Assembly: GCF_028462125.1 (NCBI RefSeq)
Contig: NZ_CP115468.1
Coordinates: forward strand, 834,001-898,000
Direction of reading: 5' to 3'
Length of the DNA: 64,000 bases
Source: Leptospira sp. GIMC2001
GTDB lineage: Bacteria; Spirochaetota; Leptospiria; Leptospirales; Leptospiraceae
Numbering within the stretch: the stretch's first letter is position 1; each line of letters begins with the position of its first letter. The position numbers were made by a program, and so were the translations under genes. The notes beneath the pieces are model-generated. The model ran no database searches and was not told the DNA's origin. It worked only from the letters and a program-made list of their open reading frames with translations. Shown in pieces: positions 9,151 to 18,199 of this stretch.

Positions 9151-9765
9151 TTAAGCATAAAGATCAAGCGGAGGATTATTTATAACAGTTCGTAAAATAT
9201 CGGACCGAGTAATTATGCCCTTGATCTCATGATGTGTCCCAAGCACTGGTAGACAACCGATTTTCTGATGAAACATTACAGAAGCCGCCTCCCGAATTGG
9301 GGTATCTGATTGCGCAGATAAAACCTTTCCTTTCATGAATTCTGCAACTTTTGATTCAAGCGATACTGAGTCAGCTAACAGACGCAATATGTCACGATCT
9401 GAGATAATCCCTATAAGATTGTTTTTCCGATCAACGATTGGAACATGCCTGAATCTTTTTTTAGTAAAAAAATTTCGAGCATCTTCAATTGAAGAATCCA
9501 AATGTAATGTTTCGACATTCTGAGTCATAATCTCATCAACATATTTAATTGGGTCGCCAGGACTGGTCGGATTCGAATTTGCTTCATAAGATTTTGCTAC
9601 ATAATTTCGTGCTGTATACGATTTGCGATCCGTCTCCGAATCCATTAATTCAGCGCTGATTGCTTTCGAGTCTTGAATGGATCTTACTTTCGGAACTGTT
9701 GGATAGAGCTGGGCTTGCGGATGATATGGTTCGGATACACCTGTTGAAACCCAGATAAAAACCAT
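9151..9765 (-). CDS. Tandem CBS-domain protein
   Basis: Two CBS motifs make one Bateman module (residues about 83-195): VDEIMTQNVETL through IGIISDRDILRLL, then EFMKGKVLSAQ through KGIITRSDILRTV. Such modules usually bind adenine nucleotides and act as regulatory sensors. The first 75 residues are polar and probably disordered. No catalytic domain is attached, so the partner is unknown. The ATG follows the TAA of the universal stress gene with no gap, so both are on one transcript and probably translationally coupled. A shorter product starting at Met41 (SAELMDSET) is possible. Confidence 0.85.
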   Translation of the reverse strand: MVFIWVSTGVSEPYHPQAQLYPTVPKVRSIQDSKAISAELMDSETDRKSYTARNYVAKSYEANSNPTSPGDPIKYVDEIMTQNVETLHLDSSIEDARNFFTKKRFRHVPIVDRKNNLIGIISDRDILRLLADSVSLESKVAEFMKGKVLSAQSDTPIREAASVMFHQKIGCLPVLGTHHEIKGIITRSDILRTVINNPPLDLYA

Positions 9766-10197
9766 TTATCTAACGATTGTTACAGAGCAATGAGCATGAT
9801 GAACAACTCTGTCTGAAACCGACCCCACTAGGAAACGACCGATTGGAGATAGTCCTCTAGATCCTATTACGATTAAATCATACTTACCTTCATCCGCAAC
9901 TCGAACGATTTCGTCTGCAGCATAGCCTTCCATAACTTTCCTATCCCAACGAATTTCACTTCCATCTAGAATTGGATGTACTTTTTCGAATCTTTGCTCA
10001 GAGATCCATTTTACTCTATCTTTACCTGGAGGCGCTGCTTCATAATAGCCAGGTAGTGGACCAAAATCTTCCACTACTTCTAAAACGGTCAATTGAGCTG
10101 ATGATGCCTTAGCTATTGCAATGCCCATTTCAAGTGCTTTCTTGGAGCTCTCTGAACCATCAATGGGAACAAGAATTTTCTGAATCAGTTTATTCAT
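9766..10197 (-). CDS. Universal stress protein (UspA family)
   Basis: A single-domain universal stress protein, 143 residues. It opens with [16 protein letters not shown] and ends with the nucleotide-binding pattern G-x2-G-x9-G-S (GSRG, then GS in FLVGSVSD), as in ATP-binding members of the family. The ATG at 10197 has TTGGAA just upstream; a TTG three codons earlier is less likely. It is followed directly by the CBS-domain gene, a pairing that suggests a joint nucleotide-sensing stress function (inference). Confidence 0.9.
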   Translation of the reverse strand: MNKLIQKILVPIDGSESSKKALEMGIAIAKASSAQLTVLEVVEDFGPLPGYYEAAPPGKDRVKWISEQRFEKVHPILDGSEIRWDRKVMEGYAADEIVRVADEGKYDLIVIGSRGLSPIGRFLVGSVSDRVVHHAHCSVTIVR

Positions 10198-10248
10198 AGA
10201 TTCCAAGTTTTGATCTTTTCAAAGATATTGCAAGGCAATTTCCAATCG

Positions 10249-12054
10249 TTAACCTACTGCCATTACAAGATTGGGTTCAACTTCTTCATCCATTGTAGGT
10301 ACAGCATCATTGTTTCCTAAGTAGCATTCTAAAAATTTTCCATAATCCTTAGATTTTCCTACTTCACTTATAGGTTCACCGTCAATAACTGCAATTTTCC
10401 CATTCACAAGTACAGCTTGCACGGTTTTATTATTCCTTCGAACTAAACGTACAAAATTTCCAAATTCAGGCATTGGTGCTTCACAATCCGTTCCTAACTC
10501 TTGATTCAAAAATTCAGGACGGACGATTACTATATCAGCTCTCTTCCCAATCTCTATATGACCTGCATCTATGCCCAACCAATCTGCCAATTCTCCAGTA
10601 ACTCTAGAAATTGCTTTTTCCATTGTCATAAATGGCTTCCCTGCAAGTTCTGCATCCCTCACAAGCTTAAGCAATCGAAGCGGAAAATTATAATGGGCCA
10701 TTCCACGTAAATGGGCACCCGCATCACTAAATCCTATCATAACATCCGGATGGCTAACAATTGTTTGAAGCGGTTCAAGCCGGTCATTAGCGATCACGGT
10801 ATACCATCTTATATCATTTCCATACTCTGCACATAGATCTAGAAAACAATCGACGACATGTTGTTTTCTTTCTTTAGAAACTTCGTAAAATGATTTACCA
10901 ACCAAGGATGCATCTGGACATTCCACGATTTTAGAATCGTTAAAATCTCTATGGAAAATTCGAGGTAGAAAAATATTAGTCCATTGTCTGCGAAACCAAG
11001 ATCTGTATTTTGAATCTTGCAATAATTTTTTTCTTTCGACCATATCCTGTAAATGTATTGCTGCAGTTCCTGCTCCAAATTCCTCAAAGACCACTACATC
11101 TACTCCATCCGCATACAAATCAAAAACTTCAGGCAAAGACTGATATTTAAAATCCGCATTAAATAATTTATTTAAAATTCTAGAAAGAGCACCTAATAGT
11201 TTATAAATGAAGCGATTGCTTTTGACATCCATCATTGATATAATTGTAGTTTTTAATTTTTTCCGAAAAAGTCCTACGCTTTCAGCCATAAAAAGAACAA
11301 GGTTGTATTTCGATGAGACATTTGGTACACCTTGAAAAATACGTCCCCATTTACGCAGTGTTCGATTGAAATGTCTATACTCTGACCAATTAGCAAAAGT
11401 TGAAGGAAGTGGTCTAGATCGAAACCTTTTGCCATCCATTTTATCCCAAATCAAAGTGTTGATGCTCATTCCCATATAACCTTCTTGAAGAGCATCCTCA
11501 AGTAATGCGTTCATTTTGTCCATTTCCTGGCGTGTTGGCTTTACACCTTTCGTTAGAGATCTTTCAAGACCCATCACATGAGCGCGTAAGCAAGAATGGC
11601 CGATAAAAGAAGTTACATTTGGTCCAAGTGGAAGTGAATTGAGATGATCTTTATAGGTTCGCAGACTATTCCAATTTTTCACTTTTTGAAGTAAGGGAAG
11701 AACCTCTTCTCTGGGAATCGCTTCCACTCGGCTGAACATATCAGCCAAATCTTCTGGTGTTCCAAGTGCGAGACTAAGTGAACAGCTTCCCAATGATACA
11801 GTTGTCACACCATGTCGCAAAGACTCTGTTAGACCAGGAGCTGCTTCTATTTCAGCATCATAGTGAGTATGAAAATCTATAAATCCTGGCATCACCCAAT
11901 TGCCGTTTGCATCAATAACTTTCATCGAATGATTCTCAGGGATCTCATTGGTTGTGATCATCTGAATCACACCATTGCTAATAAATATATTGGATTTTTT
12001 CGGGGGAGTTGAATCCCCACTGAACACAAGCCCGTTCTTGATCAAAACATCCAT
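10249..12054 (-). CDS. D-aminoacylase-like amidohydrolase (N-acyl-D-amino-acid deacylase family)
   Basis: A metal-dependent amidohydrolase of the D-aminoacylase/dihydroorotase superfamily (COG3653 type). Features: the N-terminal DVLIKNGLVFSGDS strand of the composite beta-sandwich, the metal-binding motif DFHTHYDAE near residue 58, IGHSCLRAHVMG, the late Asp motif GFSDAGAHLRGM, and the C-terminal HIEIGKRADIVIV segment. At 601 residues it is longer than the usual 480-550, mainly because of a basic helical insert around residues 240-330. I place the start at the ATG at 12054, which has GGAGG nine bases upstream, rather than a longer frame from 12135. The true substrate is uncertain: N-acyl-D-amino acids or related amides. 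It is divergent from the fatty-acid activation genes. Confidence 0.85.
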   Translation of the reverse strand: MDVLIKNGLVFSGDSTPPKKSNIFISNGVIQMITTNEIPENHSMKVIDANGNWVMPGFIDFHTHYDAEIEAAPGLTESLRHGVTTVSLGSCSLSLALGTPEDLADMFSRVEAIPREEVLPLLQKVKNWNSLRTYKDHLNSLPLGPNVTSFIGHSCLRAHVMGLERSLTKGVKPTRQEMDKMNALLEDALQEGYMGMSINTLIWDKMDGKRFRSRPLPSTFANWSEYRHFNRTLRKWGRIFQGVPNVSSKYNLVLFMAESVGLFRKKLKTTIISMMDVKSNRFIYKLLGALSRILNKLFNADFKYQSLPEVFDLYADGVDVVVFEEFGAGTAAIHLQDMVERKKLLQDSKYRSWFRRQWTNIFLPRIFHRDFNDSKIVECPDASLVGKSFYEVSKERKQHVVDCFLDLCAEYGNDIRWYTVIANDRLEPLQTIVSHPDVMIGFSDAGAHLRGMAHYNFPLRLLKLVRDAELAGKPFMTMEKAISRVTGELADWLGIDAGHIEIGKRADIVIVRPEFLNQELGTDCEAPMPEFGNFVRLVRRNNKTVQAVLVNGKIAVIDGEPISEVGKSKDYGKFLECYLGNNDAVPTMDEEVEPNLVMAVG

Positions 12055-12129
12055 GGTCTCTGACCTCCAGATAAAGCTGATTCTATAAGGTCTTGTTTTA
12101 TTTGTCAAGGACGTGGCAAAAATAAGTTC

Positions 12130-12158
12130 TTGCAAAAATCAATTAGCAGTTTCATACT
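12130..12158 (+). promoter_or_regulatory. Candidate sigma-70 promoter for the acyl-CoA synthetase operon
   Basis: TTGCAA at 12130-12135 and CATACT at 12153-12158 are separated by 17 bases. Each matches the consensus at four of six positions. The site lies in the divergent gap between the amidohydrolase and the synthetase gene, with 35 bases from the -10 box to the ATG. An alternative -10 is TATAAA a little further down. Confidence 0.25.
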
Positions 12159-12193
12159 TGGAGGACTATAAATTCGGACATTGGAAATAAATA

Positions 12194-14107
12194 ATGAATA
12201 ACAATAAATCTATTCGGTACTTTTATGATCTCTTGGTTGATGTTTCTTCAAAAAATCCAAACAAGATTTCATTTCGTAAGAGATCAACTGATGGAAAAAG
12301 TTTTCCGGGTATCAGTTTTTCTGAATTGAAGCGAAGGGTAGATGGAATCACAGCTGGATTCATTGCGGATGGAGTGAAAACGGGCGATCGTATCGCTTAT
12401 CTATGTGACGCAACAACTGTTTGGATACAAGTTGATCTTGCAATCATTTCAGCTGGCGCTGTGTCCGTTCCTCGAGGAACCGATGTAGTTGATGATGATA
12501 TAATCTATATACTTTCTCATTCTGAATGTAGATTCGCTGTTGTTCAGACTGCAAACGAAAAGTTGAGATTGGAAAAATTAAAAGACAAACATTTTCCAAA
12601 GTTAGAAAAAATTTATGTTTTGGAATTAGAAAAAGCAGGAGAGATCGCAACGGGAGCGGGGACTATTGAAGAACTTAGATTGAAAGGAGATAATTCCCTT
12701 GCACAAGATCCTTCTCTAATTCAAAATAGAATCAAAGAAACCAATCCTGACGATTTAGCAACATTGATTTATACAAGCGGAACAACTGGTTCCCCAAAAG
12801 GAGTTATGCTCAGTCAGACTGGATGGATAACTGCAATAACATCTGTTATTGCAAGATTGAAATTTGAGCCAGATGATCGAGGAGTAAGCTTGCTTCCACC
12901 TTGGCATGCATTTGAAAGAGCAGTTGAATACGCGATTCTTGCCCTTGGAATTGATTTTACGGTTTCGAATATGGGAAATCTAAAAGATGATCTTCGCGAT
13001 TTCAAACCAACAATATTTCCATCGGTTCCTAGAATTTGGGAATCAGTGTATTCGGGAATTATGGGAAGGATTACTAAGGCTGGTGGAGCAAAAGAACGAA
13101 TATTCAAATTTGCTCTAGCAATCGGGATGTTCTGGGCGAAGCAAAAATCTATTTTATTAGATTATGATACACAAATATTGCGTATCAATCTAATTGTATC
13201 CGTTCTAAGGAAAATAATTTCTTTAATCTTACTCATACTCGCTTCCCCATTAAAACTTTTTAGTAATTTAGTCTTCTCACCTATTCACAAAGCATTGGGT
13301 GGTCACCTAAGAGTTTCGATTTCTGCCGGAAGTGCACTTCCAAGTGTAGTTGATAATTTTCTTTCAGCTATCGGTATTAAAGTTTTGGAAGGTTATGGTA
13401 TGACAGAGACTTCGGCTGTTGTTTCTATTCGGTATATGGAAAAGCCAACTAAGATGACTGTTGGCGTTCCGATAGATGGCTATGACATAAAAATAAAAGA
13501 TGATCAGAATCGTGAAGTGACGAAACAAGGTATGAAAGGTACGCTTTGGATACGAAGCAAACAGATTTTGAAAGGATATTATAAGCGTCCTGAGTTAAAT
13601 GATAAAGTTTTTGACAAGGATGGATTTTTCGATACTGGAGATATAATGTTGATTACTCATAGAGGCGAACTTATGTTTGCTGGACGTGCTAAGGATACGA
13701 TCGCGCTTGCTGGTGGAGAAAATGTCGAACCTATCCCAATTGAAGATAAATTGCATTCTTCCAATTTTGTTGACCAAGTAATGGTTGTAGGTCATGACAA
13801 AAAAACATTAGGCGTAATCATTGTTCCTAAATTTGAAAATGTGATTTCATCAATTCCGAATATACCAAAAGATCCAAAACTTTGGAATGAAAATAAAGAA
13901 ATCAGAAATCTTTTCAAAACAGAAATCACAAGTTTGATTTCAAAAAACAATGGATTTAAGAATTTTGAACAGATTCCAGGAAATTGTTTTTATCTTTCGC
14001 CAAGACAATTTGACCCAGATACGGAAATGACAAGAACATTAAAAATGAAAAGAAATGTTATCCAAGAAAATTTCCAGAAAGAAATTGACGGGATGTATCG
14101 CAACTAA
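12194..14107 (+). CDS. Long-chain acyl-CoA synthetase (AMP-forming)
   Basis: Activates fatty acids to acyl-CoA through an acyl-adenylate. The P-loop-like motif TSGTTGSPKGVM is near residue 196, the A5 motif GYGMTETSA near residue 400, and FFDTGDIMLITHRGEL plus GRAKDTIALAGGENVEP give the ADP/AMP-binding and hinge motifs. At 637 residues it is of the long-chain COG1022 type. A hydrophobic stretch around residues 333-365 (ISLILLILASPLKLF) may anchor it to the membrane. Leptospira lives on fatty acids, so this is central metabolism. The stop TAA touches the ATG of the following acyl-CoA dehydrogenase, marking an operon. Confidence 0.93.
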   Translation: MNNNKSIRYFYDLLVDVSSKNPNKISFRKRSTDGKSFPGISFSELKRRVDGITAGFIADGVKTGDRIAYLCDATTVWIQVDLAIISAGAVSVPRGTDVVDDDIIYILSHSECRFAVVQTANEKLRLEKLKDKHFPKLEKIYVLELEKAGEIATGAGTIEELRLKGDNSLAQDPSLIQNRIKETNPDDLATLIYTSGTTGSPKGVMLSQTGWITAITSVIARLKFEPDDRGVSLLPPWHAFERAVEYAILALGIDFTVSNMGNLKDDLRDFKPTIFPSVPRIWESVYSGIMGRITKAGGAKERIFKFALAIGMFWAKQKSILLDYDTQILRINLIVSVLRKIISLILLILASPLKLFSNLVFSPIHKALGGHLRVSISAGSALPSVVDNFLSAIGIKVLEGYGMTETSAVVSIRYMEKPTKMTVGVPIDGYDIKIKDDQNREVTKQGMKGTLWIRSKQILKGYYKRPELNDKVFDKDGFFDTGDIMLITHRGELMFAGRAKDTIALAGGENVEPIPIEDKLHSSNFVDQVMVVGHDKKTLGVIIVPKFENVISSIPNIPKDPKLWNENKEIRNLFKTEITSLISKNNGFKNFEQIPGNCFYLSPRQFDPDTEMTRTLKMKRNVIQENFQKEIDGMYRN

Positions 14108-15823
14108 ATGAATTTTTGGGATCCTTTTATACTAGATTCAGACAGTGAATTTTATAAATCTGTTTATGATTTTGCTCGAGATAAAGTCCTCTCAACCGCA
14201 GAACACCGAGATGAGAATTGTATCTGGGACGATAAACTTTGGAAAGAACTTTCCAAGGCTGGACTAGCCGGATTACCTATACCTTCCGAATTTGGAGGCC
14301 AGGATGCAAGTTGTTATCAATGCTGCCTTGCAACGGAAGCATTTTCAGCTGCATGTATTGATGGAGGATTTGGATTGAGTTGGGCTGCTCATATGATCAT
14401 TGGAGCTATGCCAATTGTTTTTCAGGGAAATTCAGAGCAAAAGAATAAATATCTACCCAAACTAGCATCAGGTGAATGGATTGCAGGACTTGGTCTAACA
14501 GAAGCATCTGCTGGTTCCGATGCTGGTTCGCTAATTACTAGAGCCGAACCGGTGGATGGCGGATACTTAATCAATGGCTCAAAGATGTATATTACGAATG
14601 GACCTGTTGGACAAGTTTTTATCATCATGGCAAGAACAGGAGGTAAGTCGAGAGGCCCAATGGGAGTGTCCGCTTTTATTGTAGATTCAACGAGCAAAGG
14701 ATTTACGGTAAGTAAAATTTTGAAAAAACTTGGACATCATACATCAATGACTGCTGAATTGATTTTTGAGAATATGTTTGTTCCTGAAGAGAATCTTTTG
14801 GGTCCACTCAATTCTGGATTTATGCGAATAGGCAAAGCGACCTTAGAGTGGGAGCGAACGGTCTTAATTGCGGGTCTTGTAGGTGCTATGGAATATACTT
14901 TAAATGTAAGTTTAAAATATTCGAATGAGCGTATACAATTTGACAAACCAATATCTTCCTTTTCTGCAATTCAAGAGAAAATTGTCCGCAATTGGATCTG
15001 GATGAACTCTGCGAGGATTTTGATTCATAGTGTCGCTGAGTCCAAAGATCAGGGTCATTCAAAACCTCTAGAGAGCTCTGTTGTAAAGGTTTTCACATCA
15101 GAAGTTGCGGAAGACGTTGCAAAAGAAACCATTCAGTTGTTTGGTGGATATGGATTTATGAAAGAGTTCCATATTGAAAGATTCTATCGAGATGTGAAGT
15201 TAGGGACTATTGGAGGTGGGACTTCTGAGATTCAGAGAAGTATCATTGCAGCTACTTATCCAGGAAGTCAAAAATTTATTGCGTCCTTGAGCAGTCTGTC
15301 TGAATTATTTGAACCGGAAAATATGGATGCAAACTCGAAAAAGGAATCTAATAATTTTTGTAATTTAAACTTAGATAAAGTGCGAGATGATTTGCAAATT
15401 GAGATTCCATCCAAAGTTTTAGATTTCTATTCTCTTGCTATAAAAGCAATCTTAGATTGGAAGGATGGTCCTCATAAACAAAAAAGTCAAGCTATAGAAT
15501 TTGCCTTTGCAGATTTCATCATCATTCTACTTGTCATTGATCGATTTATTAAATCTTTAACGGTTTCTATGGATCAAATAGATATATCTAACCAAAGCGA
15601 ACCAAAAGTTCAAAAGCTTAAGGCTAATTGGTATACTACAGTAGATCAGATGCGAGATCTTGGTATCCTTATGGAAATTCTGATTGAGAAATATTTTCAT
15701 TCACTAAGATTACTTGCCTCCTCCTCAGATTTTATAAAAGCTATATTAAGAAATACTAATCAAATCACTGACTGGGAGAAGCAGATTGGTGATTGCTATT
15801 TTTTCTTAAATGAGAGAAAATAA
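14108..15823 (+). CDS. Acyl-CoA dehydrogenase with C-terminal extension
   Basis: An FAD enzyme introducing the 2,3-double bond into acyl-CoA. The first 390 residues are a classical dehydrogenase: an N-terminal helical domain, LGLTEASAGSDAGS (flavin contact), KMYITNGP, and the C-terminal FGGYGFMKEFHIERFYRD plus GGTSEIQR. A further 180 residues, helical and without a motif I recognise, follow; very-long-chain dehydrogenases (VLCAD/ACAD9) also carry such an extension. The extension may aid membrane binding or dimerisation (inference from that group). It starts immediately after the synthetase stop and is followed by a MaoC hydratase, so the three give the first steps of beta-oxidation. Confidence 0.92.
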   Translation: MNFWDPFILDSDSEFYKSVYDFARDKVLSTAEHRDENCIWDDKLWKELSKAGLAGLPIPSEFGGQDASCYQCCLATEAFSAACIDGGFGLSWAAHMIIGAMPIVFQGNSEQKNKYLPKLASGEWIAGLGLTEASAGSDAGSLITRAEPVDGGYLINGSKMYITNGPVGQVFIIMARTGGKSRGPMGVSAFIVDSTSKGFTVSKILKKLGHHTSMTAELIFENMFVPEENLLGPLNSGFMRIGKATLEWERTVLIAGLVGAMEYTLNVSLKYSNERIQFDKPISSFSAIQEKIVRNWIWMNSARILIHSVAESKDQGHSKPLESSVVKVFTSEVAEDVAKETIQLFGGYGFMKEFHIERFYRDVKLGTIGGGTSEIQRSIIAATYPGSQKFIASLSSLSELFEPENMDANSKKESNNFCNLNLDKVRDDLQIEIPSKVLDFYSLAIKAILDWKDGPHKQKSQAIEFAFADFIIILLVIDRFIKSLTVSMDQIDISNQSEPKVQKLKANWYTTVDQMRDLGILMEILIEKYFHSLRLLASSSDFIKAILRNTNQITDWEKQIGDCYFFLNERK

Positions 15824-15868
15824 AAAACTGAGAAACAAATTTAAAACTCTAACATAAAAGGAATGTCC

Positions 15869-16309
15869 ATGTACAAAAGAGGTAAATCGTTCGAAGAAAT
15901 CGAAATTGGTGAGACTGCATCTTTTACCAAAACTATAACTGAAACAGATGTGTATTTATTTGCTGGAATCAGTGGGGATTTCAATCCACTTCATGTGGAC
16001 GAAGAATATGCGAAAACAACTTCTTTTGGAACGAGGATAGCACATGGAGGTCTCGCAGCTTCCTTACTTGCGCCTGTATTGGGTATGAAGTTGCCTGGAA
16101 TCGGAACCATCGCTCTTGAGACGACGACTAAATTTCGTAAGCCAACCTACTTCGGTGATACAATTACTTGCTCTGTCGAAGTTACCGCCAAACAAATTAA
16201 AATGAAAATGGTGACAATGAAGATTCTATGGACCAATCAAAGAAATGAAATTGTATGCAAAGGGGAATGCAAGGTTATTCCGCCAAGCTCTCTTCCAGAA
16301 ATTCCTTAA
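15869..16309 (+). CDS. MaoC-like (R)-specific enoyl-CoA hydratase
   Basis: A hot-dog-fold hydratase. FAGISGDFNPLHVDEEYA carries the Asp and His of the hydratase motif, and RIAHGGLAASLLAPVLG is the following conserved helix. It would hydrate enoyl-CoA to (R)-3-hydroxyacyl-CoA, or act in the reverse direction. Two ATGs are close together; the one at 15869 has AAAAGGA at proper spacing (the one at 15863 would sit on it), so 146 residues. It is 45 bases after the dehydrogenase gene. Its last 35 bases overlap the convergent DUF1292 gene. Confidence 0.87.
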   Translation: MYKRGKSFEEIEIGETASFTKTITETDVYLFAGISGDFNPLHVDEEYAKTTSFGTRIAHGGLAASLLAPVLGMKLPGIGTIALETTTKFRKPTYFGDTITCSVEVTAKQIKMKMVTMKILWTNQRNEIVCKGECKVIPPSSLPEIP

Positions 16310-16598
16310 TCTCGTCTAGTTCATTCAAATCTTTCACTTCTTCAAGAGTCTCGTCACCTGATGCGTCTTCTCCCAACCGCATAATTAAGAATCCACCATG
16401 ATCTGAGTTGAGATCTGGAGATTCCAAATTGATCAGATCATAGTCTGCTTCATCGATCGGGATTGCTACAAGATATTGATTGTCGTCAATGGCAAAAGAT
16501 GTAATGATCTCAACGCTATACTCTCGACCTCTATCATCTCGAAGTTCTAAAATCTCTTTCTCATTTGTAGAAAAATTTTGAAAAGGATCGTTAATCAT
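16275..16598 (-). CDS. DUF1292-family acidic protein
   Basis: A small acidic protein of 107 residues resembling DUF1292, whose function is unknown. The pattern fits: ILELRDDRGREYSVEII, then DDNQYLVAIPIDEAD, FLIMRLGED, and an acidic tail with ELDEIKEFLEE. I start it at the ATG at 16598, which overlaps the HNH gene's stop by eight bases and has AGGA ten bases upstream; a longer frame to 16694 only reads through the HNH gene. It is last in a four-gene minus-strand unit, and its end overlaps the convergent MaoC gene. Confidence 0.75.
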   Translation of the reverse strand: MINDPFQNFSTNEKEILELRDDRGREYSVEIITSFAIDDNQYLVAIPIDEADYDLINLESPDLNSDHGGFLIMRLGEDASGDETLEEVKDLNELDEIKEFLEESLAE

Positions 16599-16890
16599 GG
16601 TTAGGTTGAAATTCCTGAGGCAAAGAGTATTTTTTATTATTATTACAATTTTTACAACAAGGAACCAAATTGGCTTTGATGGAAGTTCCTCCACGATTCA
16701 GTGGAATCAAATGATCCATAGTGAGATCGGCGACTTCAAATTTACCTCGACAATAATGACAGATTCCTGATGCTCTTTTATTCTTCCACCAAATAGTCTT
16801 CTTAAGTTCTTTTGCGATCCGGCGTTCCTTCTGGATCACATCATCGGAAACAAAAGGAATAAATTCGTCAGGAGCGTCGTAACTCTTCAT
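16591..16890 (-). CDS. HNH endonuclease-family protein
   Basis: A 99-residue HNH protein. A zinc knuckle of two CxxC pairs (CHYC and CKNC) brackets the HNH core: TMDHLIPLNRGGTSIKANLVPCC gives the catalytic His and the Asn, in parts LTMDHLIPL and KANLVPCCKNCN. Proteins of this shape (CXXC-HNH) are often chromosomal housekeeping nucleases of unclear target. The N-terminal 35 residues are charged and helical. Its start lies inside the CBS gene (23-base overlap) and its stop overlaps the DUF1292 start, so translation of the operon is tightly coupled. No toxin, phage or restriction partner is nearby. Confidence 0.85.
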   Translation of the reverse strand: MKSYDAPDEFIPFVSDDVIQKERRIAKELKKTIWWKNKRASGICHYCRGKFEVADLTMDHLIPLNRGGTSIKANLVPCCKNCNNNKKYSLPQEFQPNHD

Positions 16891-17323
16891 GGGTCTTGAG
16901 ATACCAACCAGCTAGATCCATAAGCGATACAATACCATTTACAGTTCCCTCATCAATGATAGGAATGGAATGGATCTGGTAATCGACAAAAATTTTCAGT
17001 GCATCAATAAGATAGGCACTACTTGGTAGGCTTAGTAGATTTTGATTTTTGACTAATTCTTCAACGGTGGTTCGTAACATATCAGCATTGCTTTCATTGA
17101 ATGTATCTTCGTAAGATACCTTCATAAGATCATATGCTGAGATCATATATTTTGGTTTTGCGTCTTTTATAACAAGTAGTGCATGTAAACGATTCTCTAA
17201 CATGAGGCGGCTTGCTTTGCCAATGAGATCATTGTGATCAATTGTGATCACAGTTTTATTCATAACATCTTTTACTTTTACTTTGAGCAATCTTTCGGAT
17301 CGTGAAATTTCTTCAGGGTTCAT
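16868..17323 (-). CDS. Stand-alone CBS-domain protein
   Basis: A 151-residue Bateman module: VKDVMNKTVITIDHNDLIGKA through MISAYDLMKV (first CBS), then LLSLPSSAYLIDALKIFVDY through NGIVSLMDLAGW (second CBS). It likely senses a nucleotide and regulates an unknown partner. The ATG has AGGAGAAATT upstream, and the AGGAG overlaps the stop of the acyltransferase gene, so the two are co-translated. The 3' end overlaps the HNH gene by 23 bases. Confidence 0.85.
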   Translation of the reverse strand: MNPEEISRSERLLKVKVKDVMNKTVITIDHNDLIGKASRLMLENRLHALLVIKDAKPKYMISAYDLMKVSYEDTFNESNADMLRTTVEELVKNQNLLSLPSSAYLIDALKIFVDYQIHSIPIIDEGTVNGIVSLMDLAGWYLKTHEELRRS

Positions 17324-17331
17324 AATTTCTC

Positions 17332-18024
17332 CTAGAACTTGAATATACCTTTCTTGACCAATTCAAGTTGAATATTGGATTGGATACGAAACTTAATGTT
17401 TTCTGCAACTTCTCGAACGAATTTCTCATTCTTAATATCTTTTTTGCTGTATTTCTGAAATGATATCGGTGGTAGAAATTTAATTTTCCATTTAGCTGGA
17501 ATAGGCAAAAGATTGAGTGGAATTGGAATTTTGGCACCTAAAGACTTCTCAAACCAATCAACAGTACCTAAGTTGATATAGTTCTCTTCTGCTCCTAAGA
17601 TACAGACTGGTACAATTGGACAATTCGTCATCATTGCAAGAGCAATAAACCCTGGATTAAACTCTGTCAATTGATACATCTTAATCGAAGGTTTAAAATT
17701 CCCATGTTCCGCTTCCGGAAAAATAATCATCAATTTATTCTTCTTTAGATATTTTATCGCCTTTTTGAAGTCAGGTGGAAAAAATCCAAGCTTAGATGTC
17801 CCAGATCGGAAAAACTCGTTGGATTCCCAGAAAGCATGCGCCATTGTTCTAGGGATTCTCTTGAGTTGCTTAAAAATTTCGTAATGAAGAACCGCCGCAT
17901 CCCAACCTAGAATTCCGCTATGATTGGGTACAAGTATAACTCGACCTGACCTCGGGACATTCTCCAGTCCTTCAACTTCAAGCATTGTAAAATCACGAAG
18001 GTGCTCTGCATACATCCTCGGCAA
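17332..18024 (-). CDS. Lysophospholipid acyltransferase-like protein (PlsC superfamily)
   Basis: A glycerolipid acyltransferase-like enzyme. NHSGILGWDAAV is the variant of the catalytic HX4D box found in a PlsC subgroup with a Trp-Asp, and IIFPEAEHGNFK replaces the usual FPEGTR motif. GFIALAMMTNCPIVPVCILG is the last conserved block. Its in vivo acceptor is unknown. Start is uncertain: a TTG at 18024 or an ATG at 18015 lack any Shine-Dalgarno sequence, while protein-like sequence (FHIPKWHELFGKSPEYILF) continues in frame up to about 18099, where CAGGAG precedes ATC/ATT codons but no standard start. First gene of a four-gene minus-strand operon. Confidence 0.8.
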   Translation of the reverse strand: MPRMYAEHLRDFTMLEVEGLENVPRSGRVILVPNHSGILGWDAAVLHYEIFKQLKRIPRTMAHAFWESNEFFRSGTSKLGFFPPDFKKAIKYLKKNKLMIIFPEAEHGNFKPSIKMYQLTEFNPGFIALAMMTNCPIVPVCILGAEENYINLGTVDWFEKSLGAKIPIPLNLLPIPAKWKIKFLPPISFQKYSKKDIKNEKFVREVAENIKFRIQSNIQLELVKKGIFKF

Positions 18025-18199
18025 TGCGCGAAATAAAATATATTCTGGCGACTTACCGAATAGTTCATGCCATTTGGGTATGTGGAAAATATCTCTGATG
18101 ACTGGCTCCTGATTCTGTGTTCTATAAACTAAGTTGTCCCTAAATCTTGTAAAGGAAAAATTTCTGTGAAAATAAACGGCTTAGGGAAATTCTGATTTT

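Noticed and set aside
16591..16890. HNH protein as part of a defence or homing element
   Set aside because: No restriction, methylase, phage or intron feature nearby, and it is embedded by overlaps in a housekeeping-like operon.
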